Source: Paulownia fortunei
Lineage: Eukaryota; Streptophyta; Magnoliopsida; Lamiales; Paulowniaceae
Assembly: GCA_019321725.1 (NCBI GenBank)
Contig: JAGSPU010000054.1
Coordinates: 124,001 to 188,000, forward strand
DNA length: 64,000 bases
Direction of reading: 5' to 3'
The position numbers were made by a program, and so were the translations under genes. Below the pieces are notes generated by a model. It did not search any database and was not told the origin of the DNA. It worked only from the letters and a program-made list of their open reading frames with translations. Shown one piece after another: positions 26,501-37,411 of this stretch. Every line of letters starts with the position of its first letter. Positions within the stretch are counted from its first letter, which is position 1.

Positions 26501-29159
26501 GAATTAAAATACCCGTTTATTATAGAAAATATTAATCATTTAAATTCAGTAAACTGCATTTTATCACATTTATTTTTTACAACAGTTACAGTGATAAAAA
26601 AAATAGAATGGCCAAAGAGATGACATATAAATATATAATATCATTCTTAATTAAATAAGTCGCAATCTTGATTCTTTCTTTAGTGGGAAAAAAGTGACAA
26701 GAAGGTTCACATATATATTTGCAACTGAACTTAATAGATCAAAACTACAAGCATTTCACATGTATTTTGCGTGCTATAATTCTATTTTCTGGTCTTATTT
26801 TTCCCACACGAAATAATAAGTTTTCGACGAAATTTAATATAATTTTAAAGTTAGTTATCCATTTTTTTTAAAAACTTAAACAAATCTTCACTAAACTTAT
26901 ACTAGACCAGTATAATAAATAAAGAAAATCATTTCATACAAGACTTGCACAAAATCATTTTCTCTAGCTTATTAGACAAATTTACACTTTAATATATATA
27001 TATATAATAATATCATAAAATAAAATATTTTTATTATAATATATAATATCATGATTCATAATCCTATTTAAATATTAGCCAGTAATGTGCATGGCCCATT
27101 GGCCGCTTGTTTATGCACTTGTTATCAAAAAATAAAATTTTGAATTACAATCGATTCATTCATAATCTTTTAATGAAAAAAGAAGAGTAAGTACATAATA
27201 AAATTCCCCATCACATATATACCAATAAATTAAATATACTATATACTAATAAAATTTATACTAGTAAACTAGAGGCATCTCAAGTCGCTAGTCATGTCAA
27301 AGTTCAAACTTATGTGAGTTGGATTACTTAAGGATGAGTAAATACCTCAATTTCTGAGTTGGATAAGACCAAACTAAGTCCCATATATTTAGCAGTCTGC
27401 TCCTTATCCATTTTCACGAAATTAGTCAAAGTTTTATTTATGTAAAATATTGGTGACCCAATCTATTTAATAAGTCAATTACTTGTACTTTACCAGGTGA
27501 CATGTATATAACTTTGCTCCCACGCTTTAGTTATTAATACTTAATAAAAGTTAAGTTGATATTGTTGGATTTGTAGAGATAATTTGTAATACAGTAAAAT
27601 TTTAAAAATAGTATTCCATTTTCATTGCAACTTGATCCATTCAACGATATTTAATTCTTGTGTATTTAAGTTTAAAATTTATACATGAGATTTAAAGATT
27701 AATCATGCAATATGGAAATGTACAAAATTTAATATTCAATAATATTTTATTTTCAATTAGAAATTTATAGGATGAGATGTTTAGTGTACTTGTTTTATAA
27801 TAAACACCCATATACATACACTAATATTTTTTATATTAATGTTCATATTATTTACAAGTCTTGTCGAATCATTATTATCATTGTCTGAATAATTTTTGAT
27901 TTAAAATAATTTAAGATTAAAATTATAAAAACATATTTGATGATCATTATTTTATACGTCATTATGCTCTATAATTATATATGATAAGAGGCTTCATCTA
28001 ATTTAATTAAATACAAATAAAAATGAGGAAAAACTTAGTTATGGATATCGATTATAGCCGTATTATTCGCTGCTCTAGAATATTCTGCAACGCTCATCCA
28101 GTGCCACCTCAGCCGGCAACAACTGTCAAATGGCAAAAAACGAAAACAACATAGTATTAAGTGGTTTTCATTATCAATTTTGTCAAAATCAACTCTAATT
28201 TAGCTAGCACCACAGTATCGAGTCCGAAAATGCATGTGATTGTTGCTTTGGCACAAGGTTGGTCTGAAAAATGAAAATCAACAATCAACTTGTCATACAT
28301 TATGTTGTAATTGTTATTTTCAATTTAATTTGAAAAAATGGGATCACATTTTAAATATTTAGTCATTATCATTCTACCTATGATAAATTTGTTTAGGCAA
28401 TATGCAATATCACAATATTATAAATTTATTATCACCACTCTAACATGATAACCAAGTAAATTTTAGCTTATATTATTTTTCTTGTCCGATAGTTTTCTAT
28501 CTTACATAAAATATTTAATGTGCAACTAGTAGCTTTGAGAAATAAAATCTAAAGCATTTCAAGGACACTTCAGTGCAATGGAATTGAAAGAAATGAGAAA
28601 TAATAAATTTAAACTCACAACTATAGATTTTTGAAGTTCTTTATTAATATTTTTTAGTTGGTTTTAATTGTTAATTTAAAACTAGAGAAATTTTTTCAAA
28701 TCATTCAATACAAAAGTAGCCTTATTTTCGTGTTTTGGCCTAAAGTTTTAGTTAAGATGGCACTAAAAATATTATTTTTTTCTCTTCAAATAATATAATT
28801 TTGTATGTTAATTTTAATATTTTGCCCCTAGTTCGAGGTCCAAACATAATATAAATAATTATAATAAAAAATTTAAATTAAATATAAATTCCTGTTAAGA
28901 AAAAAGATAAAGTACATCATTAATTTTATGGCAAACTAAATATTATCTTTCAAATATCAATTTACAAAAAGTTACATGTACACTTCACATGTAAATTTTG
29001 AAGTTGAGGTGATGCCATTGATTTTCTATTAACTTTGAATTAACTCCTATTTTTTTTTTTGAACTCATTTCCACATAAGTCTAGAAAAATACTCAACAAA
29101 GTTTATTACACGCAATCCCTCTCCTGAATTATTAATTTTTTGGACATTTCACAGATATC
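23551..29159. other. Non-coding spacer of unit A
   Basis: AT-rich DNA between the divergently oriented NC/LRAT gene and the DGD1 promoter copy. I find no gene. Two blocks are less AT-rich and well kept in unit B: 26,110-26,340 (matching 41,285-41,520) and 28,050-28,260 (matching 44,010-44,240). The 250 bases next to 23,550 are the likely NC/LRAT promoter. Confidence 0.6.
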
Positions 29160-29425
29160 CCTGTCGGCTGTCACTGAAAACCCATCGCGTTATCATGTCA
29201 CGTGCCTCCACCCACGTCACCACATTTCACTCCTCCAACTCACCATCCTGAGAATCCCAATCAACACGGATTTATCCTACGTGTCGCCCTCCCACCCTCG
29301 AAATTAACCCGACTAAAAAATCCCTTAATTTTGAGTTATTTAACACCACCTACTAGCATATCTATATTCTTTTATAAAAGGAAAACTGGTAGTATTAATA
29401 TAGAAGGAAAAACAAAAAAACAAAA
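29160..29425 (+). promoter_or_regulatory. Orphan copy of the DGD1 promoter (unit A)
   Basis: Matches 45,060-45,320 upstream of full-length DGD1. It keeps a G-box CACGTG at 29,199-29,204, an ACGTGTC site and a TATAAAA at 29,373-29,379. Homology stops at about 29,425, before the 5' UTR and ATG, where unrelated AT-rich sequence begins. It therefore has no coding region of its own. Confidence 0.75.
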
Positions 29426-29889
29426 TCTCATGATGTGATTTTTTGTCCTTCTCGTTTTGTTCATTTCCATTTTGAGAGTGAATAGTGAAAAAAAAATATT
29501 TAAAAAAAAAAATTTAAAAGTCTAATTAGATATAAATAAAAATATAATGATAACAATTGATATAATATTTTTTTTTATGAATTGATGATTGGATATAAGA
29601 ATTTTTATGAAAAAAAATTATAAAATGTTGTTTGAATATAAGTTTTTTTTTTAAAAAAAATTATATAATTTTTTTATAATAAGCATGTAATTTGCTTGTC
29701 CAAACAAATTGTATATGGTATAATAATAGTGTATTTATGTATCAATTTAAGTTCATTGCTTCAAACATATGTCTGAGGGGACATATATAAATATTACATA
29801 CCTATATATATATATAATATACATAAATTGGCATATATTAATGGATTTGAACTTCATATATGCACAAATATATAAATATATATGCGAAA
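29426..29889. other. AT-rich sequence between promoter copy and copia LTR
   Basis: Very AT-rich with long A and T runs. It may contain the outer part of the copia 3' LTR, whose far end I could not fix, or unrelated flanking DNA. No gene seen. Confidence 0.5.
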
Positions 29890-30139
29890 ACAGATTTACA
29901 TGAATAAGAAATGTGTTAAATTCTATCACTGAGTTATAGTAACAAAGAGTATTTATATACATCAATATGCTGCAGAAAAAACAGAAAAATAAAGCCTAAA
30001 AACTAGGAAACTAACAAAACTAAATCCAGAGATAGATAAAGATCCAACATATTATCCATATATCAGAGACTTATCAAATTTTTTATGATAAATCAAATAT
30101 CTTTCATAATAACAAGAAAATAAATTAAACTTTCCAACA
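29890..30139 (-). mobile_element. Copia 3' LTR (outer end approximate)
   Basis: On the minus strand a purine tract (GAAAGGGG) just after the end of the pol frame is followed at 30,139 by TGTTGGAAAG, a typical copia LTR start. A TATA-like TATATAAATACTC lies within it near 29,950-29,965. The inner border is firm; the outer end is a guess. No matching 5' LTR is present, so neither LTR identity nor a target-site duplication can be checked. Confidence 0.6.
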
Positions 30140-33100
30140 CCCCTTTCAAGTTGGCACATAGATATTAATCATGCCCAACTTGCCAATTAAAATTTCAAAA
30201 ACGAAACAAGCTCTTTGTCAAATATCTGTTGTTTGTTGCTTAGAAGTAATAAATGGTATGCATAACTCTCCGCTTTCAAGCTTCTCCTTGATGAAATGCC
30301 TGTCAACCTCCACGTGTTATTGCGATCATGCTGAACAGGATTGTTTGCAATACTTATGGCAGCTTTGTTGTCACAGAACAATTTCATAGGATTCTCCATA
30401 TCAAGCTTCAGTTCTTCTAGAATCCTTTTCAGCCAAAATTATTTCACAAACTCCATTAGTCATAGCTTGAAATTCAGCTTCAACACTACTTCGGGCAACC
30501 ACATTTTTTCTTACTTTTCCAAGTAACAAGATTACCCCATAAGCATGTACCTGACCTTCTATCTGTAATAGATCTTGCCCAATCTGCATCGGTAAAAAAC
30601 TTCAATATTCCTTTCAACATTTTTCTTGAACATTAATCCCAAGTCTGGAGTACTCTTAAGATACCTCAAAATTTGATAAAGAGCATCAAGATGTTCTTCA
30701 TATGGAGTATGTATAAATTGACTAACCACACTTACAGCAAAGACAATATCAGGTCTTGTGTGAGATAGATAGATTAGTTTTACCAACAAGATGTTAATAT
30801 ATCCCTTTTTCAACTAGAGCTCCACCAGAATTCATTCCTAAGTTCTTATCGGATCCATTGGAGTATCACTGGGTCTACTTCCACTCATCCTTGTCTTCTT
30901 TAAAAGATCAAGAATGTACTTTCGTTTTAGACCACAATACCTTTATTTGATCTAACAATCTCCATTCCTAGAAAATATCTAAGAATCCCAAGTCTTTAAT
31001 TTCAAAATTCTTTGGCTAAACACCCTTTTAGTCTACCTATCTCATCTTCATCATTCCCTGTAAAAACAATATCATCAACATAAACAATTAAAATTGCAAC
31101 TTTATTACCTCCAGAATGCTTCACAAACATAGTATGATCTGTTTGACTCTTGAATATCCTTATTTTTTTACTACATTTGTAAATCTTTCAAACCAAACTC
31201 GAGGAGACTGTTTTAATCCATATAAAGACTTCTTCAAACGACACACTTTTCCACCAAAAGATTTTTAAAACCAGGTGGAGCCTTCATATAAACCTCTTCT
31301 TCTATATTTCCATTGAGAAATGTATTTTTTACATCTAATTGATACAATGGCCAATCAAGATTAGCTGCAATGGATGAGAGAACTCGGACTGTATTCAACT
31401 TTTGCTACATGAACAAATGTCTCTTGATAATCAATCCCATAGGTTTGAGTAAAACTTTTAACCACCATCTTGCCTTATATCGCTCTAAAGACCCATCTGA
31501 CTTAAATTTAACCGTTAAAGACCCATTTGCATCCAACTGAGTCTTTCCTCTTGCAAATCAACTATCTCCTATGTTGCATTATTCTCAAGAGCACTCATCT
31601 CTTCCAAAATAACACCCTTCCATTCAGGAACCTCTAGAGCATCCTGTATATTCTAAGGTATGTCTACACTAGACAATTGTGAGATAAAGGCAGAGAAAGA
31701 TGAAGATAAATTTTTATAAGAGACATATCTAGAAATTGGATGCTTACTACAAGAATCTAACACCTTTCCTAAGAGCTATTGGAAAATCTAAGGACTCAAG
31801 GTAATCGAGTTCAAAAGAATCAGACTCAGTACGTGGGCTTTTGAATGAAATGGACTAGAAGCAGGACGTAAACTCGAGTTAGATTCTTGAACTTGCTTTG
31901 ATCACATGTCTTCAACACTTTGATTTTGATTTTTCCTTGTATAGACAACAAGCTCTTTCTCTTTCCTTGGATTATTCTCAATTTTCAGAGTGTTTGATCT
32001 ACTTTCGAACTTGGAGTAGAATATGATTGGAATTTAAATTCAAAAATACCGAGTCTTCATCGTTCCCCAATTGACTAGGAAAATCAAAGAAATTTTGATT
32101 TCAAAAAAGGTGACATCCATTGTTACAAAATATTTTCTTGATTGAGGATGAAAACAACGATACCCTTTTGTGTTAAAGAATAACCAACAAAAACACATTT
32201 TAAAGCTCTTGGATGTAATTTATTATGAGTATGCAAATGCACAAAAACAACACATCCTAAAACTTTTAAAGGAAGATCAGATACTAATCTGGTTTTTGGA
32301 AAACACTTCTGAACACATCTACTGGTGTTTAAAAATTCAGAATTCTTGAGGGCATCCTATTAATTAAATAGGCAGCAGTTAGGACAGCCTCTCCCCATAA
32401 GTATTTAGGTACTTTAGTAGTAAAAATTAAAGACCTAGCTACTTCAAGGAGATGTCTATTTTTCCTTTCTGATATACCATTTTGTTTAGGTATTTCTGTA
32501 CACGAGTTTTGATGAATTACCCTTTTTCAGAAAAGAAATTTCCAAGGATATGATTGAAATATTTTTTTCCATTATCACTTTGAAAAATCTGAATTTTCTC
32601 TTGAAATTGTGTTTCAATCATATTATAGAAATTCTGAAAATTTTGTATAGTATCTGATTTCTCCTTTAAAAGATAAACCTAACAAATTCTGAAATGATCA
32701 TCTATAAATGTTAGAAACCATTTTTTCCATAAATTTGTTGAGGTTTTACAAGGACCCCAAATGTCACTTGGATTAGTGAAAAAGGTTTTGAAAGTTTATA
32801 TTATTGCATAGGAAAAGATGCACGATGATGCTTTGTAATTTGACAAATTTCACACACAAATGAAGAGGGATCTTTATTACAAAATAAATCTGGAAATAAA
32901 AGCTTTAAATACTGAAAATTTGGATATCCTAAACAAAAATGCCAAATCATAACATCATTGTTATCTAAAGAAAATAATCCATGCACAGTATGTTGAGATT
33001 GCCCATACTTGGAATTGCCATTATCAAAGAAGTAAAGTCCTTCGTTTCCTTTGGCACTGCTAATCATCTTCCCCGAGTTCATATCCTGGAAAACACAGTG

Positions 33101-33672
33101 CATAGGAAAAAACTTAGCAAAGCATTCTAGATCTTGGGTTAGTTTACTGATAGGTAAGATTACATGAAAGATTGGGAACATGAAAGACATTATGAAAAAC
33201 AAGATTTTTTGAGATTGCTACTGATCCTTTCCCTACAACGGCAGAGAATGAACCATTAGCAATTTTGACTTTTTGATTTCCTGCACAAGGATTATATATG
33301 AGAAACAATCTAGAACACTCGGTCATATAATCAGTTGCACCTAAATCAATAATCCAAAAATAATTAGAAATAGAATATGCACTAAGGACTCTAGAAAGAA
33401 AGAGGTTACCCTTTTATACTAAAGAACATGAAGCATTCACATTATTTGAAATCTGCGTAGATTGCAAAAATTTATACAGATGATTCAATTGTTCCTTTCT
33501 GAAAGGACAGTTTCAGAAGTTACTCCTATTGATTTTTTATCATTTTGTTCATTAATCCTAGTTTGATAAACCTTATTGTCATGATTATATGATATTGGCT
33601 TCCAATTTGAAGATTTTCCAGGAATCTCCCAACAAGTTTCTCTTGTGCGGCTTGGCTTGTGACAATTATCAC
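30140..33672 (-). mobile_element. Decayed Ty1/copia retrotransposon, internal region
   Basis: Read on the minus strand, the parts come in copia order. First is a gag zinc-knuckle piece with one ligand changed (CDNCHKPSRTRETC, near 33,620-33,665), then a protease site reading DLGAT instead of DSGAT near 33,330. GAG-pre-integrase with the CEIC...HH zinc site follows near 32,830-32,865, then integrase core pieces. Reverse transcriptase has APPGF followed by a stop near 31,266 and an intact YVDD near 31,072-31,083. RNase H has CDNKAAI near 30,355-30,378 and the pol end QIGKLGM. Many frameshifts and stops make it non-autonomous. The gag start, primer-binding site and 5' LTR are gone: the element ends at the zinc knuckle, where DGD1 promoter sequence begins. 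Confidence 0.85.
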
Positions 33673-33977
33673 ACCTGGGAATCCCAATCAACAAGGATTC
33701 ATCTATGTGTCAGTCCACGTGTCACCCTCCCACCCTCGAAATTAACCCGACTTAAAAATCCCCCAATTTTGAGTTATTTAACACCACCAACTAGTATATC
33801 TATATTCTTTTTAAAAGGCAAACTGATAGTATTAAAATATAAGGAAAAACAAAAAAACAAAATCTTAGCCGTTAAAATCCTCACGCAGAGTTCCTTCGCC
33901 ATTCATCCTTTTTATTCATCGGAAAATTCAGCAGCCCTAGAGTTCGATCAAAAAGCTGAAGGGAAAAGAGAACAGAA
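33673..33977 (+). promoter_or_regulatory. DGD1 promoter copy with altered TATA box
   Basis: Homologous to 45,136-45,432. It starts abruptly at gggaatcccaatc next to copia gag sequence, so the upstream G-box area is missing. The CCACGTGTCA site is kept near 33,714-33,723. The TATA box seen in the other two copies (TTTTATAAAAGG) reads TTTTTAAAAGG here near 33,808-33,819. The 5' UTR up to the ATG is kept almost unchanged. Confidence 0.7.
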
Positions 33978-34975
33978 ATGACTTTTAAGCCGCTGGAGGC
34001 GCGGTCGGCCTCTTTGACGGTGACGTCATCCGGTTCGAGGAGCTGGATCATGACGGCGGAGAAAGCTTTCTCCTTCATATCCAAGGGATGGCGCGAGGTA
34101 CGCTCTTCAGCCGACGCCGATCTCCAGCTGCTCAAAAGCTGCGCCAACTCCTTCAAAAACCTAGCCGACAGAGAACTCGAGAATTTCCTCAACTCTGCTT
34201 CCAAATCACCCTTCAGTGTTCCCACGATTACCGCCTCTGCCACGCTCCGCCTGCTGAAATCGACTTCGTCAAGAAGCTTCAGCCGAAACTGTCGAAATGA
34301 GAAGGGCGTATTCGTCGCCGGATTTCAAGTTTTACCCGCGGCCGCAGATTAAGATTGATTTATCCGCGATCAAGAACGCGATTGTTGCGGAGGTGGGGAG
34401 GAGAGGATGAGAGAGAGAGGTTCCGGAAATGGGGGAGGGTGAGGTTTAAGGAGAGAGAGGGAGAGGATGGGCAATTTGGGGAATTCTGGGATCCCATAAA
34501 GACGTTAAGGTCGAGGCTGAGGAAATTGGAGCACAAGAGTTCCAGTGAGATTCTGGAGGGTGAGTTTGTCGAGAGATTCAAGTCAAGCCTGGTATGCACT
34601 TCCTGTTATTTTTTTCTACGAGTATTCTGTTTATGAAAGTTCCCTTGGTTAGTTGATTCAAGTGCTCAAGATGATGCTTGTTTTCGGCTTTTCTATGTTT
34701 TAGTGTATGATATCATTATCTGTTGCTATGAGTTGGTAATTTCGTTTTCATTCATCAAGTTATAAAATGAAATTGGTTTTGTAAGAGTAAAATTGGTGTT
34801 GAATTTAGAAGTTATTTCTCCACAAATACCGTGTGAACTTGGGAGTATGTAGAATATAGGCTAAACTTTTTTACTGTAGTGGAAATTATATAACCAATTG
34901 AAGTAAATTTGCAATCCAAAATTAATATTCTACTCCCTTGAAGTTGGGGAGAAAAAAAATGAATGAAAAGAGTAC
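33978..34975 (+). pseudogene. Truncated DGD1 copy: exon 1 and part of intron 1
   Basis: Begins MTFKPLEARSAS and carries the DGD1 N-terminal block SFISKGWREVRSSADADLQL. Exon 1 ends at 34,591 with the same GT donor as the full gene. The intron matches DGD1 intron 1 until about 34,970, where unit B begins. All glycosyltransferase exons are absent. The frame breaks between ASATL and AEIDFVKKLQPK, as in the full-length copy. Compared with that copy it lacks 9 bases near 34,240 and 12 bases (GIKN region) near 34,557, and it differs in the acidic stretch near 34,395. At most it could make the N-terminal extension of DGD1. It arose from the tandem duplication. Confidence 0.85.
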
Positions 34976-34989
34976 TGATGATATAACGA

Positions 34990-36010
34990 GAGATGAAATA
35001 TGATTTGAAATAGATTATGTGTGGGAATCAAGTTTGGAGAAAGTGGATCGTCCAGCAGTTAACTTACAGTCCATTTATGCAAAGGAGTAGGCTACTTTAT
35101 TCCAGCCCTTTAATTTTGTGTTCCATATAGGCCATAGTTTGAATACTTCTTGCTTCTTTTTTCCACTTTGGATGGCTAGAAAGATTGAGAGTCTTCATGG
35201 ATGATGAGGAGGACAGCCTCAAGAGAGTCACTTTTATATATATTTCTTTTCTTGTAATATCTACCGTTTGCTTTTTATGGGCATTGGATTATCAATTATT
35301 GATAGGGATGAAGCTTGCCATTTTTTTTGGGTTTTTGGCTCATTTTATAAATATCAAAAAATATTGTTACTTTATTAAAATTCTGAAAAAGAGATTGTAA
35401 TGGTAATTTAGAACTCTCCAAAGAAAACTCTTAAATAAGGAATATTATGCCCTTACAACAATCATTTAAATCTAAGGCTTGAAAGATTCAATTTGTCAAC
35501 TCTAAGAAAACCGTGAACTTGATCGATATGCAAAAGTGTAGATTCTTGTGTATTGCAAAGCCAAATTAGCAAGACGATCAACCTCTTTAAAACTTTGTGA
35601 TAGTTCCAAATCAGTTATGCTCATGTAAGACCTAATCCTATATAATAAGTACAAAAAAAATTATGAAATTTTCTTTCGTAATATTTTTGAAGAGCTTAGA
35701 AGATATTAGAGATCTTATATTACAGACACACTGGCTAGTTCATTATCTTACTCAAAAGTCTTTCTTTAGTGGCTTGCGAAATGAGGAAATTTTCTGCAGT
35801 AGTTGGAAGAGTTTTCACCAAAGCCACGTCTTCCGGGACAAAGAGTAGTTGCGCAATTGTATCCATCCACGTGGTGGGGAATGGATGGAGGGTGTTGATT
35901 GGCCCCATGACCTAAAAGAAGGTCCGGATACTTTCTTGCTTGCATTGAATGAGAATCGGCTCCTATTTCAATCCGTGCTGGACCGATCGATATACCAATA
36001 AATTCCAAAA
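34990..36010 (-). mobile_element. LINE-like remnant, unit B
   Basis: Duplicate of 18,150-19,180. The SQSFKEVDRLANLAL motif is kept near 35,560-35,605. The GLGNKVAHSF piece seen in unit A is broken here by stops. It is a relic with the same uncertain family assignment as the unit A copy. Confidence 0.35.
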
Positions 36011-37411
36011 TGTTATAAGATGTTTAGGATTAGTTAATAATTGGATTTTTGTAATTTTCATGATTTAACTAAAGGAGCTTATTTGAATTTTATAAGATGA
36101 ATTGGGATATTAGAAGAAGCTTATATTTTCTTGTGATTTTATTATTAATTATTAGTCTTCATTTTAAAATTTTTAACCAAAACATGTTACAATTTGTTAT
36201 AAGCTCTCAAATATTTTCTTTTGAATATTTCAATGAAAGGATAAACTTAGTCATCCACCCTCTTAGTCAGCTCGAAATAAATGTATGCCAAGAAATTTCT
36301 ATCAATTTACGTGCAGATTGGGATTAAGCTTAATTATTTAAATTCAATTGATTAGGACAGGCCATTGTCAAAATAACTATATGATGCTAGGTATTAAGGC
36401 TTTATTTTAAGATATTACAAACTTAATTGAATAATGCAGTGAATCAACCTGCATCCCATATGACATAAATTCTGGTTTCTTTTCTCTTTTGATTTTCCTC
36501 TCTTTACGTTGTCTTTCATGTTAAGTGAAGGTTTTTGTTGCATTCCACTCTCACATTGCGAAACATAAATTTGTTAATCAAATGGTAGATTGGTAGTCGA
36601 GATAAGAGGTGTGAAAGGATGTGTATTCATTTGTTCAATAATGACTTGTTTGGACACACGTAACTTTCTTCACAGAATACTAAATCTAGTTTTCTCGTAG
36701 TCCAAATCCAACTGCCTAATCAGATTTGGACTGTCCTTGTTCACACCCGATTTAAAAACCTGCATCAATAATGTTAGGCTTGGATTTAGGCCAGGTACAA
36801 CTGCCTAGTGTATCCAGACTGGGCATAACTGACCTGGGCCTTTGCCAGAAGAGTATTGTGTAAGGTCTGGATTGGGTCATGTCCAAACCCAGGACATTGA
36901 CTGGCTTTCTTGAAGTATTTTTACTCCATCATATACTACATATTTGAGAGGGAAGATCTCCCAGATTCAAAATCTCCATTCTATTAGGAACTGGGTTGGG
37001 AAAGACAATGGATTCTCTCCTCAACTAGTATTCTGAGATTGGATGATTATATATGAATTCTTGGAATGGAACATATTTACTTACAGAAGAACACTTGGAA
37101 GAAAATCTTCCAGTTCTGTAAATTCTTAGTTCTGCCAGATCAGAATTAAGGAAAGATCTGTTGAAACTAGCATAGATTTTAATTTTGATTCTTTCCCATA
37201 TCTAATCTTTTGATAGAGGTACAAGGGAAGACAAATAATAACACAACGAAACAATAATTCTTTGCTTCAACAATGTGATTGCACCTCCCTACCAGCAAAA
37301 CGCTAAACAAAGAACCAAACAAGATGGTCAAAAGGACGGTATCTTCACAAAACTCTTTTAACTATCAACAGAGAAAGTTTTTAATAGCAAAAAAACACTC
37401 AGTTCAAGAAC

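Larger units (their letters stand above)
18144..29425. repeat. Tandem segmental duplication, unit A (main part)
   Basis: From about 18,144 the sequence matches 34,986 onward in the same orientation and order: LINE-like remnant, NC/LRAT gene, non-coding spacer, DGD1 promoter. Examples are the shared stretch at 18,208 and 35,050, the gene exons, and the spacer blocks at 26,110 and 41,285. Unit A breaks off inside the DGD1 5' leader at about 29,425. Its DGD1 part resumes at 33,673 beyond a copia element. Many small indels and larger gaps separate the units, so the duplication is not recent. Confidence 0.85.

Noticed and set aside
29425..33673. Simple copia insertion with target-site duplication
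   Set aside because: The flanking promoter copies overlap by about 180 bases and the 5' LTR is missing, which a single insertion does not produce.
34360..34636. Overlapping open frames on both strands in the DGD1 fragment
   Set aside because: They are alternative frames of the GC-rich DGD1 exon 1 copy, not separate genes.
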